From the NCBI GenBank assembly GCA_903632075.3, contig CAHIKZ030004725.1, positions 423,501 through 487,500 on the forward strand: a stretch of 64,000 nucleotides of DNA, given 5' to 3'. This DNA comes from Acanthosepion pharaonis. Lineage: Eukaryota; Mollusca; Cephalopoda; Sepiida; Sepiidae. The notes beneath the pieces were generated by a model. That model made no database searches. It was given only the letters and a program-made list of their open reading frames with translations, and was not told where the DNA came from. Of this stretch, positions 1 through 10,019 are shown piece after piece. How positions within the stretch are numbered: the stretch's first letter is position 1; every line of letters begins with the position of its first letter. A program made the translations under genes and the position numbers.

Positions 1-1036
1 TATGCCTTTTTGAGGCCACTTGGTTAATGAAGTTATGGGGCTCACCTCAGATGGAGCCACTCCCTCTAACTTGCTTGCACTCGTATTGTTTTTTTGTTTT
101 TTTTTTTACTTGTGATTTACATTTACATAAAAAAAAAATTTTTTTTTTCTTTTTTTTTTTCTTTTAACTTCTCCACACGTGTTTCGCAAAAAACCAATGG
201 TTTACTCACACGTTCAATATCACCAATCAGGATCAGAACATGACCTCGATATTGAGATTCTGTGGTTCTCTCACTCAAGAATTCTCTTAGAAAGCAAGTA
301 ATTTCTGACATCAGAAGCCATAGGAAAGACCTAAATTTCACCTCTAAAAGGGAAGATGGAGTAAAATGTCTTAGAATATCAAGATTTTGTGGTCAAGAGA
401 ACTACAGGGTGGGGGGTAACTGATAAATGAGTAATATGTGACAGTTTTGAAGGTCAGATTCATTCAAAACACAAAAAACTATAGGAAAAAAAAAAAAAAA
501 TTATCTCTAAAGGGAGATGGTGTAATAGTAAAAATTTAGCAAGAATCAAAAATATTTCCATGAAATCTTGTCATGTTTATAATAATAAATTTCCATTTAC
601 AAGGGGTGGGGGGAGAATTAGTGTGTGTGTCCTAATAAGGTTGAGATTCTGTTGTAGAGTAGTTTTCACAGTGGAGGCTTGTATTTCAATAAGTCGTCCT
701 AAATTAGGTTCGACGTACAAAACGTTAGAAACTTGAAATAAGAGATAATGACGCAGCAATCTGGTTGTGATGGTTGATACTTCAATGTCCGACATCGACT
801 GACTCACTCAACACCACTGAGCCCAACTGGTGACCGCTACTACTACTACTACTACTTATTATGTGTGGGAGAGTCTATTAATAATAGAATAGGTACGTTC
901 AGGTATGACAGATTCAAACATTAACAAGCATGTGGGGACATTTATTTGGTGCCTGAGAATACCAGATTTCCCATATGTTAAGACTATGAATGGTAGACCC
1001 CCTTATAATTAAGTAGGTATTTTGGGGGGGGGAATA
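1..1036. other. Intronic/intergenic AT-rich sequence, no gene seen
   Basis: I see no exon-like segment with conserved protein content here. The stretch holds poly-T and poly-A runs (about 90-160 and 485-500), a short CTA-type triplet run near 838-856 and a G-run near 1024. Because the ATIC last exon follows at 3218 on the plus strand, this is probably ATIC intron, but an earlier ATIC exon was looked for and not found. Confidence 0.4.
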
Positions 1037-1042
1037 TTTTAA

Positions 1043-1234
1043 GATTTAATAGCTTACTGTACTTGCAAGTCAAGTCACCAACTCTACAGTATCATTTTTC
1101 TTTCTATCACAACAAATTATCACATTTTGGACCTATTATTAAATATCTGTGGTTATTATTAATTAGAATTTCAATAGTTTATCACAATCTTATACTTATT
1201 TATATCAGAAACAACTTGTACTTGCCACCACAAG
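1043..1234. repeat. Direct repeat copy 1 (about 190 bp) in ATIC intron
   Basis: This segment recurs at 2310-2496 in the same orientation with a few substitutions and small indels. Shared blocks include TCTTTCTATCACAACAAATT and ATATCAGAAACAACTTGTA. The two copies lie 1.27 kb apart, so this is either a segmental duplication or two insertions of one family. No coding potential is visible. Confidence 0.8.
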
Positions 1235-1633
1235 CCGTCTCTACACATGACATGTTGACAACTCTTAGCTGATGTTTCAGGGCTGCAATGAAGGGCACAA
1301 ACAGTGTGTTGCTTTAGCATCATCATTGCTACAGTCTACGGGAAGTATTTTTCCCCTCTAAACCAGCCAAATGACATAAGCATGAAATTGGGCTTCTGGC
1401 ACAATGATAGCAACAGAGATTAGAATATTATGGGATATATTTTAATGAATAAACACTTCTTGTATATAAATTGTTTGAACTATTAATTAAAGTTTGTAAT
1501 ACAAAAACTTTTGTATCAACCTAGTATATCAGTGCACAAAACAAACAAACAAAAAAATGCATATTAGTGCCATTCTTTGTAGTTTAATAAATCTTATTTT
1601 ACCAAAATTTTATTAACCAAAATAAATAAGAAT

Positions 1634-1885
1634 GGCTGGTTGCTCATATGCAAGGATTCCTGTCTACTAGAGTGGCTAGCCAATCCCTGCTGCAGACACT
1701 TGCTCAAACACATTTGTGTTTGTTCAACACCCACATAGCCCACCTGTGGTTTATACTGCAACTATGCTGAGTAAACCTTAGTTACAGTTTCTGGGAGAGA
1801 GTGCATTATCTAGTGTGATCAATGGTTTGAACAAAGCCAGCATGCTCAAACCCTCAGTCATGATGACTTGTGACTTTGTGCTATC
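1634..1885 (+). repeat. Dispersed repeat family R1, copy in ATIC intron
   Basis: A 250-bp segment containing the blocks GGCTAGCCAATCCCTGCTGC and CAGTTTCTGGGAGAGAGTGC. The reverse complement recurs at 58222-58444, and a third, microsatellite-interrupted copy lies at 61530-61712. No open frame or tRNA-like box pair was recognised, so the class of the family is unknown. Confidence 0.7.
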
Positions 1886-2253
1886 ACAATCACCAACAGC
1901 TACCAAAATAAAGCCTAATATATAAAACACAGTTTTGTCATGTATTTATTAACAAGAAACATAACCTTGGCTTATAACACAATGGGTTACATTAATAATA
2001 ACCAATAATAAAAGAACTTTAAAAAAAATTATTCTAATATGGATAATTTTTGGTTATACAGTCATGAAGGTTCGTATAAGGATCATCTTGTTATACAGTC
2101 ATCAGCATGTTTGTTTCACAAGCCACTGGGAAAGAATTCAATTTTTATCAAGTTTATTGCTGTAGTAAAGTTTAACTACAAATACCTGTAAATATTGTAT
2201 TTTCCACATATTGAGATGCTACAAGTGGTAAGATGCACATTATAATTACCTAG

Positions 2254-2288
<35 letters not shown>

Positions 2289-2309
2289 AAAAAAAAAAAG
2301 TAACCTGAG

Positions 2310-2496
2310 GATTTAATAACTTACTGTACTAGCAAGTCCAAGTCACCGACTTTACAATGTCATCTTTCTTTCTATCACAACAAATTATCATAATTTTGGT
2401 CTATTATTAAATATCTGGTTATTATTAGAATTTCAATAGTTTAGCAAAATGTTATACTTATTCATATCAGAAACAACTTGTATTTGCCACCACAAA
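2310..2496. repeat. Direct repeat copy 2 of the 1043-1234 unit
   Basis: Second copy of the intronic duplication. It is preceded by a long poly-T/poly-A stretch (2262-2299) and followed by poly-A (2500-2515). This homopolymer flanking may hint at retroposition, but no clear target duplication was found. Confidence 0.8.
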
Positions 2497-2674
2497 TTAA
2501 AAAAAAAAAAAAAAATTGTATGTTATGATACTAATAGGATATACGATATTTATTACATATGAACGATAACTGCAGACTTACATCTTATTTTCATGGTAAT
2601 TGTTCTGACAAACTTTTTTTCCCTAGTTCTCCAACAACATGAATTTAAGCATGTTACTAGATTGGCATGTAGGT

Positions 2675-2970
2675 CCCACCCATTTACTGTTGAAATAGTT
2701 AAATGTAACCACCACTTCTACTCCAACAGTTCCTTTTCTCGCACTTCCCTCCTGTGAAACTCCCTACTGTTCACTTGCTTCCCTGATAACTAGAATCTTC
2801 AAAAATTTAAATACAATGTCAATTGCCATCTTCTGTTGACTTGAACCCGGTTCATCTTTTATCCTTTCCCCAATCATCCCTATACCCAGTCTTTTCTCTC
2901 ACTTTCTCTGTATACTAGTGGCACTCCTGCCTTGCTTTGGGTGAAATGCTTAAAAAAAAAAACTGTCTGG
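2675..2970 (+). pseudogene. 3' end of an L2/CR1-type LINE (reverse transcriptase C-terminus)
   Basis: Translating 2679-2850 across small breaks gives the C-terminal signature of this LINE group, with FSRTS followed by NSL and then NLQKFKYNVNCHLL. The same tail is found at 37380-37560 (+) and 58560-58790 (-). The untranslated end, matching CCTTGCTTTGGGTGAAATG, is shared with the fragment at 9925-9990. The fragment is 5'-truncated, as expected for incomplete reverse transcription, and sits in the last ATIC intron. Confidence 0.7.
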
Positions 2971-3180
2971 TGTTTGTGATTAATTGTATCTCATGACTAG
3001 GGTTTGTGAAGGTTGGCAAACTCCTCTCTACAACTTGACCTTTCAGTGCTAAAATGCTGGGTGATTTTTCAGGGCAGGGGAAATGCATCTTAGCATTTGA
3101 GAAATATGGTAAATCCTAATTTTATCTATGTTGTTGTTTTTTTTTGTTTTTTGTTTTTAATCTCCTTAAAAAAAAAAAAA

Positions 3181-3217
3181 TTACTTTTTTAAAAAATCTA
3201 TTTTTCTCTCTTTCCAG
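3181..3217 (+). promoter_or_regulatory. Splice acceptor of the ATIC terminal exon
   Basis: A polypyrimidine tract (TTTTTCTCTCTTTCCAG) ends in AG at 3216-3217, directly before a coding segment that starts in phase 0 with Ser-Gly-Val. The homology of the exon fixes this junction. Confidence 0.85.
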
Positions 3218-3337
3218 AGTGGGGTTGAATTCATTGCGTCTCCTGCTGGATCAGCCAATGATCAAGCTGTGATTGATGCCTGTAATGACCATAACATTGT
3301 TCTAGCTCATACCAATATGAGGCTTTTTCATCATTAA
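3218..3337 (+). CDS. ATIC: ATIC terminal coding exon (AICAR transformylase/IMP cyclohydrolase)
   Basis: This exon encodes the last 39 residues of the bifunctional purine enzyme that formylates AICAR and cyclises FAICAR to IMP in the cytosol (the last two steps of de novo purine synthesis). The translation begins SGVEFIASPAGSAND, continues through an AVIDACNDHNIVLAHTN segment and ends MRLFHH followed by TAA at 3335-3337. From knowledge of the family, the animal protein ends in a very similar SGVA-I-P-GSA-D-VVIEAC...LAHTNLRLFHH sequence, so the identification is strong even though only about 7% of the protein is present. The exon starts in phase 0 after a good acceptor. The remaining exons must lie upstream, outside the window. 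There is no frameshift or missing residue, so this is a live gene end, not a retrocopy: intron sequence is present upstream. Confidence 0.93.
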   Translation, partial: SGVEFIASPAGSANDQAVIDACNDHNIVLAHTNMRLFHH

Positions 3338-3505
3338 ACAATTGTCCATATTCCGTTCTTTCGGAGTTAGTTACCAATTCTCCTTTGCTTTATTGCCTGA
3401 CATTTAATACTCAGAATTTTCAGTTTCTTTTTACTGTAACCAAGATCTAAATCCTTTTTTTGTGTGCAAAAGAGAAAAAAATGGCTTTTCTCTGATTACT
3501 CTATT

Positions 3506-3511
3506 AATAAA
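3506..3511 (+). terminator. Proximal polyadenylation signal of ATIC
   Basis: AATAAA about 170 bases after the stop codon. It may give a short 3' UTR isoform. Confidence 0.5.
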
Positions 3512-3676
3512 CAAGGTGGTGTGGAAAAGTTCTTATTCTAACCGTCTTCTCAAAATCAGTATTTCAATCACCAAACATCAGAATCCTTTTTAGAAGTTGG
3601 GTGGGATGAGAACTTTTCAGCGCCTTCATAGAACTATGCTTTTGTTGTTTATTTTTTATTTCTATATATTTTTTTT

Positions 3677-3682
3677 AATAAA
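3677..3682 (+). terminator. Distal polyadenylation signal of ATIC
   Basis: AATAAA about 340 bases after the stop codon, followed within 30 bases by a GT-rich stretch (near 3705-3720) of the type that promotes cleavage. Likely the main 3' end. Confidence 0.6.
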
Positions 3683-3833
3683 CTTTCTTTGAGAAAAAAT
3701 TGAATGTAATATTGTGTTTGAGCAATTTTCTCAGTCTGACCCACTTAACATTCAGAACCTGACCAAACATAACTTTTTTGGTTTTTTTTTGCAGGCACAG
3801 AGGTCAAAGTTTGTCAAAAAAAAAAAAAAAAAT

Positions 3834-4230
3834 GTGTCAAAATGACTGCTTTTCCCTTGACTCTACTATTATTTTAACTACCTTCATTCCTCTGCAGTGT
3901 TTGTTTTAAAAAGTGCTGATTAGAATTGTAATAAAACCAAAATATGTTCTTGAGAATTAACAAAAATAATAAACACTATTTATTGGATTGTCTATTTACA
4001 CTATTTATTTATTATATTGTTTATTGGAATGGTTAGCAAAACATTGGTTAATTGCCAATTGATTCAAACTTTATAAAATGGTAAATAATGATTTCTTTAT
4101 AGTTGGTTCACATATTTTAATAATGTAGTAAATACTTATAAATTTATTAATAAAAAATTGTTTTCATATCATGGTGTTCTATATTAACAGGCCACTGCGT
4201 AGTGCTGCTACCTTGTTAGACTGGAGGCCG
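3834..4230. repeat. Left inverted terminal region of the P-like element
   Basis: Aligns in reverse complement with 8155-8483 over several blocks separated by indels. Length (about 330-400 bp) is much more than the 31-bp repeats of the Drosophila P element, so the conserved part probably includes subterminal sequence. Confidence 0.6.
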
Positions 4231-5427
4231 GCTGACAATTAGATCATTTTAGTTTCAGTTTGTTTGAGCGAACTGCTGCGTACTGTGTACTCTTATGTTA
4301 TTGGCTCGAGAAATTCAAAGGAATCTTAATTTTACCTTTGGTTGGAATATCATTTAACTTATTTATTTGAAGTAAGTATATTTGATTATTTTAGTTTGAG
4401 CCCATACATTATTTATATTTAAATTGTAAAAAGTAAACTTTGGTGCTTAAATTTACTCAACTTTAAAAAAGATTTACTTAAGTTTAAAAAGCCCTAACAT
4501 TTTTAAATTAAAGTTTAATTCATTTTTGGCATTTTCCTCTTAAAGTTTGTTCAACATTTTTTGATTAAAGTTTAAAGAATTATTTATTGATAAAATGCAA
4601 TTCTTTTTGAGAAATTTGTGTTATTTTAAGAAGCAAAACAAAACAACGTTTAACAAATTTGAACAGAATTTAATTTAGTTTCTTCAAAGATGTAAAGAAA
4701 ACTATTTTTATTATAAAATGGATTAAAAATGTTTTTTTTTTTTTTTTAAATTCAATGTCATTACTTATTTTGATATTTATTTTTAATATCGCTAAAAAAA
4801 CAGTTATGAGTGAAAACATAACGTCAACGAAATTAAAGTTTAATTTTCTCAAGTTTTTAACCATGATAAAAAATTAGCATAAGTCAACATTTTTCTATTA
4901 AAAGTTTAAGTTTGAATAATGAATAAAATTTTAATAGAGAAAGGTTCATTAACATTCTCTATTAAAACTTTATCCAACATTTCCATTAAAAAAAAGTAAA
5001 AAAAAAACAAAACAAACGAATTTCTTGGCTTTTTGTTTCCGGGTTAAAAATAAATGATTATTTTTACAACATTAGTTACCAATTGGTGAACTGTAAGTAT
5101 TTCTTTACTTATTAGAATTAAAGAAAAAAATAACAATAATAAATTTGTTACATGCAGTTAATGTCAATATTTTAATTAAGGTTTCCTTTTTTACGCCTTT
5201 TGATGACAAAATTTATTTTTTTCTGATATTGTTGTTAAAGGACAAAATGCACTATTTTTACTTTACTTTTAATTGTTTTGCTTTAAGGTAAAAAAAAAAG
5301 TTATATATATTCCTATTTATATAGTTTAAAGCGTATTAAAATAACCAAACTAAAGGAAAGGCTACTTATGAATGTTTTTAAATTTAATATAAAGTTTTAA
5401 AGTAAACAACATTGGCCTTCAAATTTT
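4231..5427. other. AT-rich interior of the P-like element, no gene seen
   Basis: Very AT-rich sequence with many TTTAAAGTTTAA-like words. A THAP zinc-finger exon would be expected upstream of the transposase, but I could not see a C2CH signature here on either strand. Confidence 0.4.
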
Positions 5428-5496
5428 GATTTTTTGGACGTATTTTTCCATTAACTTTTATGATAAAAGTTAATGGAAAAATACGTCCAAAAAATC
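5428..5496. repeat. Perfect 33-bp hairpin with 3-nt loop
   Basis: Arms 5428-5460 and 5464-5496 are exact reverse complements (each contains TTTTGGACGTATTTTTCCAT or its complement), separated only by TGA. The right arm runs straight into recognisable transposase sequence, while the left arm replaces the expected upstream coding sequence. This suggests a template-switch or fold-back event that removed the N-terminal end of the gene. Confidence 0.9.
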
Positions 5497-7723
5497 CACC
5501 ATCTGTATGGCCAGGTGTGCCAAGTAGTCAAATACCAACACCCTCAGCTGTTCAAAGAAATATAAAAAAAAACCTCCAGTACTGTTAGAAATCAAATTGC
5601 TGATGAACTTAATGCTTTTTTAGAATTAGATAAAATTATACAAATTTGAAAGAAAGTCTGCTTAACAACAAAAAAGACTTTATATGTCCAGATGTAGCAT
5701 TTTTGGATGAAAATATTTTAACTGTTCAATTATCAAAATCTATTGATGGTATTCCTACTCTTTATGTTGAAAATTTATAACAATTTGCGCTTTGAAACAT
5801 TTCATTATGGAGTTAAGTGTTATATTAGCAGCCTGTCCAAAAATCATATAAATACAGTTGATACTTGGTCAAAATTGGAAGAAATCATCTGATATTTAAA
5901 TTCTATGGCTTTTGATCACAAGAAAAATATCCTGAGTCAACAATTTTTAGCAATGGCTCCCAAAGTGGTTGGAATAAAATACAGCTTAGATATAGTTGTG
6001 CATGCTTTTGGGTACTATGCAAGATCACGGACATAGTATAATGAATTAAGATATGATTTTCAATTACCCTCATTAGCAACATTATGAAGGATGACGTCAA
6101 AAGTTTCAAAACTTAATGAAAAATCTTTTTTGTTATCTATATTTAATACTCTTAATACCAGTCAAAAAGGGTGCATAATTCTCCATGATGAAGTCTATAT
6201 CAAAAAGACGTTACTATATCATGGCAAACAACTATTTGGTAAATCAGTTGACAATCCATCTGTACTTGCTCAAACAGTACTTGGTATAATGTTGATATGT
6301 CTCAATGGGGGTTCAAATTTTCTTACAAAATTGATTCCAATTTCAAAATTAACATCTGCCTTTTTATTTGAACAAATTGAGTTAACACTCCAAGCCATCA
6401 CATCTGTACCAGCTGATGTAAAGGCTATTATATGTGATGGCAACTGCGTAAATCGAGCTTTTTTTTAAATTATATCCTACACTTTCTGAAAAACCTTGGT
6501 TAACTGAAGATAATAAACATTTGCTTTTTGATTATGTTCATCTGTTGAAAAATATTCTCAATTTGTGGCTGACAGAAAAAAAAGGAGAACTAATCTTTGA
6601 TGATGATGGAGTAAGTCGAGTTGCAAAATGGACACATCTTAAACAGTTATATCATTTTGAATCTGAAAGACTAGTCAAACTTTCAGATTTAAATGAAATT
6701 TCCATTGCTCCAAAGCCAATATAAAGACAACGGGTTTCTACTTGCCTCAGAGTATTTTCTGAAAAAACATAAATGCACTTCTCACTCAGTCTGAAATAAG
6801 TGCAGGTAAGAATGATACTGCCCTTTCATAAACAAGGTTTTGACATGGTGGAAAATTTTAAATGTTAAATGCCTTCAAATTGATAAATTACATAATGATC
6901 CTCTACAAGCTGAAATCAAATCTCCAAATGACACCCAACTTGATTTTATCATTGAATTTGGTAAAATGGCTCTTCATATGGCTGGCAGTCAAGGTAATCG
7001 TAAAAAACAATTATCCCAAAACACTGCTACTGCCATACATCATATTTTGCAATGGAATTGTTAGTCTGTCGACACCTTTTAGCTGCAAGTCATAAATATG
7101 TACTACTTGGGCAATTTTCAACTGATCCATTAGAAAAAGAATTTGGTAAACTTCGCCAAGGATCAGGTGGCACCTATTTTATAAATGTTCAACAATGTAT
7201 TGAAAAGCTGCATATTAAGCAGACATCTTTACTTTTAAATCAAAATGTAAATATTGATGAATTTGATGTTAATCCAGGTCACCAATGTACATCTTGTGAT
7301 TATAAACTTTGTGAGGAAGGTTCAGAAATATTTGACAATCTGGAAAATTTAGAACCATCTCTTTCCAATGAAATAAAAATGGCTCTTGTGTACATAGGTG
7401 GATATATTACAAGAAATGATAATCAACCCAGTGAATGTGAAACCCATTTTTATTATGAAAAGTATGGAAAATATACCAATTTAATTGACCGTGGAAAAGT
7501 AAAAGTTCCTTCTGACCACACTTGTCAATGGTTATTTTTTTGTTTCATCCTTTTCCATACAATAAAGGAAAAGGTTTGCTATAAATCATTAACATTTTTA
7601 TGCTTATTTCTGAGTTTAATTTTTTTCAACATGGAGAAAAAGCATGCTTCTATTTTTGCAATTATAGTTTTAAAAAATTTTTGCAAACATGGCACACCTA
7701 GATCAGAAAAAAACCAGCTCTAA
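5497..7723 (+). pseudogene. P-element/THAP9-type transposase pseudogene
   Basis: A run of homologous coding segments in shifting frames. From 5' to 3' I can read: a Pro/Ser-rich stretch and coiled segment (5500-5780, with a frameshift in an A-run near 5565); a segment ending LRYDFQLPSLATL, stop, RMTSKV (5900-6110); the RNase-H-like start with CIILHDEVYIKKTLLYHGKQ (6164-6225) and ADVKAIICDGN (6415-6445); LLFDYVHLLKNILNLWL (6521-6570), matching the 'FDxPHLIKN' motif of P-type transposases; a GTP-binding-like/insertion part with KWTHLKQLYHFE; then LEKEFGKLRQGSGG (7130-7172) and MALVYIGGYITRND (7379-7420) of the C-terminal part. The gene is interrupted by stop codons (for example TGA at 6085-6087, which looks like a CGA change) and frameshifts near 6467, 6721 and 7060. 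The N-terminal THAP DNA-binding domain is missing. Conclusion: inactive copy; family call rests on motif order, not on a search. Confidence 0.7.
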
Positions 7724-8082
7724 AAGTTTTGAAATTTTCCTAGAATGATTTTGCTTTATTTGTCTATATTTCTGTGATGATTGATTGTTATATACACACT
7801 TCGGCTGATGTCTTCCAGCCTTCTTGCATTCTGTTTGTCAAACCTAGTAACTGTAATGTAAATTTAAACCAAAGTCTTTATTCACTCACAGGGAATAGAT
7901 TGAATAAAGGATTCAGTGACACCTGTAAATAATATAAATTTCTGATTCAATATATCTATTACCAGAAATCATAATTACCCCTTTGTGTTGTTTAATAATT
8001 ATCAGTGTTCATAGCAAAAATACATATTTTCATTTATTTATCTTTCAACACATCCTATTATCCTCAGGTGTGAATAAAAATG
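7724..8082. other. Non-coding 3' part of the P-like element
   Basis: No protein similarity or repeat was recognised in this AT-rich stretch between the transposase remnant and the right inverted region. Confidence 0.4.
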
Positions 8083-8214
8083 TTATTCTAAGTATTTCAT
8101 AAAGTGGTTGACTTCATTTTCTTCTAAAATTTCTGAAAATCCTACATTTTTCAATAGGCCTCCAGTTCTGGCTCTCAGTTGCGCTATGACTTGGCCTGGA
8201 GTATAGAACGCCAT
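8083..8214 (-). CDS. Small unrecognised ORF (43 aa) overlapping the right inverted region
   Basis: On the minus strand an ATG at 8214 opens a 43-codon frame ending in TAA at 8083-8085. It starts MAFYTPGQVIAQLRARTGG and ends VNHFMKYLE. The composition looks protein-like (alternating polar and hydrophobic residues, few homopolymers), unlike the surrounding AT-rich DNA. It is antisense to the transposase, and the corresponding place in the left arm (near 4170) has a similar ATG region but is not open. I do not recognise it; it may be a chance frame or an exon of an unknown gene. Confidence 0.25.
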   Translation of the reverse strand: MAFYTPGQVIAQLRARTGGLLKNVGFSEILEENEVNHFMKYLE

Positions 8215-8483
8215 GTTTCATATTTCTGTATAAATTGGTAACGGACAAATATTGCATTGCATTAGTTTTTAGAAGTTTGTAAATATAAAATTATTCTTCT
8301 TGATAAACAATTTAATAAATAGTGTTTAATATTTTTGTTTTAAATTTTCAAGAACAAAAAATGTATAAATTTACTTTCATGTGTTTAGGTTTTATTACAA
8401 TTCTAATCTTCTCTTTTTTTAAAGGAATAAACTTTGTCAAGGATGGAAGGTAGTTAAATTAATAGTGGTGTCCTTTTGACAGG
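8155..8483. repeat. Right inverted terminal region of the P-like element
   Basis: Reverse-complement partner of 3834-4230. The outer edge is placed near 8483, where the GGTGTCCTTTTGACAGG segment matches the GTGTCAAAATGAC segment at the left end. Confidence 0.6.
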
Positions 8484-8704
8484 TTTTTCTTTATTTTTTT
8501 TTTTTTTTTTAATACCAAGGTCTAAGTTTGTCTTTTTTTTTTCTTTCTTCTACACCCCCCTCCCCCCTAAAAAAAATAGAAAAGGCCTTTTTGGTCAGGC
8601 TGATTGCTTTTCAGCAGTCCTTCATATATGTGTTCAGGCATGGTAAACTTAATCATTGGTTGCATACAAACAATATTTCTTTAGCTTTTTATTCATACAT
8701 ATAT

Positions 8705-8900
8705 ATATACACGCACACACAAGACCTGTTTCATTGAATAATTTAGACAAGTTTTGTCTACTTATTTTCAAGTGGATCCTTTCATATTCATAGACAAGCT
8801 TCTTAGTATCCTTATTAAAGGAAGAGAAAATTACTGTGTTGATACACATTGATTTATTCTGTCCCAGTGCTTTCGACATTAGCACAATGTTATCATCAGG
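8705..8900 (+). repeat. Penelope-like terminal repeat fragment (family with CTGATGA...GAAA core)
   Basis: Homologous to 57300-57480 (same strand relation reversed) and 56780-56890. Shared blocks include AATAATTTAGACAAG, TTTGTCTACTTATTTT, TCCTTATTAAAGGAAGA and CTTTCGACATTAGCACAATG. Read on the minus strand it contains CCTGATGA, a 5-bp stem with loop GTGCT, and GAAA. No coding sequence remains. Confidence 0.55.
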
Positions 8901-9013
8901 GTGTTTTTTTTTTTAAGACAAATATTTGAAATTTAAAATTGTTTTTACTAGTGGAGTGAAAAATGCTAAGGGTATGTATTGGTACAATTTAACTTTTTAT
9001 GTAAAGCATATAT

Positions 9014-9126
9014 ATATTTGGTTGGATAGATGTGAGTTTGTGACCTGGGTTTGCGATCGTCAGACAAACGATTTCTAAAAAGCATGAAACCCAGGGTCAC
9101 AAACTCGCATCTATCCAACCAAATAT
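9014..9126. repeat. Inverted repeat hairpin (about 38-bp arms)
   Basis: Arms near 9014-9052 and 9087-9126 pair along ATATTTGGTTGGATAGATG...GGGTTT with about two mismatches; the 34-nt centre contains TCGTCAGACAAACGA. The layout resembles the inverted Penelope-like terminal repeats seen at 56.5 and 59.2 kb. Confidence 0.75.
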
Positions 9127-9191
9127 GTTAGCTCTATCTTTGATATTGAGCGCTTTCTAATAAATACTATGCATATAATATATAAATAATT

Positions 9192-9212
9192 TTATATATA
9201 TATATATATATA

Positions 9213-9293
<81 letters not shown>

Positions 9294-9300
9294 TATATTA
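9192..9300. repeat. Compound (TA)n(CA)n(TA)n microsatellite
   Basis: Alternating TA, CA and TA dinucleotide tracts spanning about 110 bases. Confidence 0.95.
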
Positions 9301-9429
9301 GGTGCTGAAAAGCTTTTGTCTAAATCAAGAGAATAGCCACAAAACATCCATGCTACTTCACATATTCACTCTGCTGTTTAACACACTTGGAACATTGTTT
9401 CTTAACTTTAACCATTCAAAGACCATTCT

Positions 9430-9720
9430 GATATTTGGTCATTAAAATTACTCTCTGCCCCTGGTATCACCCCCAAATCATTGACAAATTTCCTCCCTTC
9501 CAATTTTGTTTTTTAGAATTCAAGACAAAACAAGGTCTGATGAATCTCATAGATAATCTACATACTCAAGTCCTGAATTCTTCCAAATATCTGTCATCTT
9601 GTCAGCCCTGTAAGCAGGTGCATTATCCTGCATACAGAGAACCCCCCTTTTCTCCAGCTTCCTTTACCAATTTTCTTTCAGTTTTCCCCCTTTAATTGAC
9701 ACAAGTTAGAGGATTATTCT
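9430..9720 (-). pseudogene. Tc1/mariner-superfamily transposase remnant
   Basis: On the minus strand 9640-9530 encodes MQDNAPAYRADKMTDIW, the second catalytic-aspartate block (QDNAP) of IS630-Tc1-mariner transposases. It is followed by a degraded segment with stops (VDYL, SSDL) where the third catalytic region should be. Flanking inverted repeats were not identified. Only a short part of the enzyme is readable, so the subfamily is undetermined. Confidence 0.45.
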
Positions 9721-9924
9721 GCATTAACTATTTGGCCCTTATGAAGACAACCAGTCATATTTGTAGAAAGTGTGATAGATACAATTTGTTTTGATGATTC
9801 TAAGGTAGCAACACCTCTTAAATATAAGGATGAATAATCACAAACATGGATTTGTAGAATTTATTAGACAGAACACTGTCACTGGAAAAAAAAAGATGAG
9901 TCTGTCAGAGGAATTAGCTTGTAG

Positions 9925-9990
9925 TTTAAACCCTTGCATTTTAGTGGCTTTATTGCCTTGCTTGGGGTGAAATGACTAAAAAATTATATA
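9925..9990 (+). repeat. LINE 3'-tail fragment (L2/CR1 type)
   Basis: Contains TTTTAGTGGCTTTATTGCC followed by TTGCTTGGGGTGAAATG, which is the same untranslated end as at 2930-2950, 37630-37660 and (reverse) 58485-58520. Confidence 0.6.
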
Positions 9991-10019
9991 ACCCCTCAAC
10001 CCAACTTAGTCCAAGTAGA

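Larger units (their letters stand above)
3338..3720 (+). other. ATIC 3' UTR
   Basis: AT-rich non-coding sequence following the ATIC stop codon, containing two canonical AATAAA hexamers and a T/G-rich stretch just after the second. No other structure was recognised. Confidence 0.6.
3834..8483 (+). mobile_element. P-element-like DNA transposon with long inverted termini
   Basis: The outer segments 3834-4230 and 8155-8483 are inverted copies of each other. Shared blocks include GATTAGAATTGTAATAAAACC (left 3918-3938; reverse complement on the right near 8390-8410), TTTAACTACCTTC and AACACTATTTATT. Further in, CATGG-GTTCTATA and CTGGAGGCC match at both ends. Between them lies a decayed P-element/THAP9-type transposase on the plus strand. 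The unit is about 4.65 kb. Exact ends are uncertain because the outermost bases have diverged; a target duplication was not identified. Confidence 0.6.

Noticed and set aside
1..3217. A further ATIC exon upstream of the terminal one
   Set aside because: No segment with ATIC-like protein and splice sites could be read on the plus strand in this interval.
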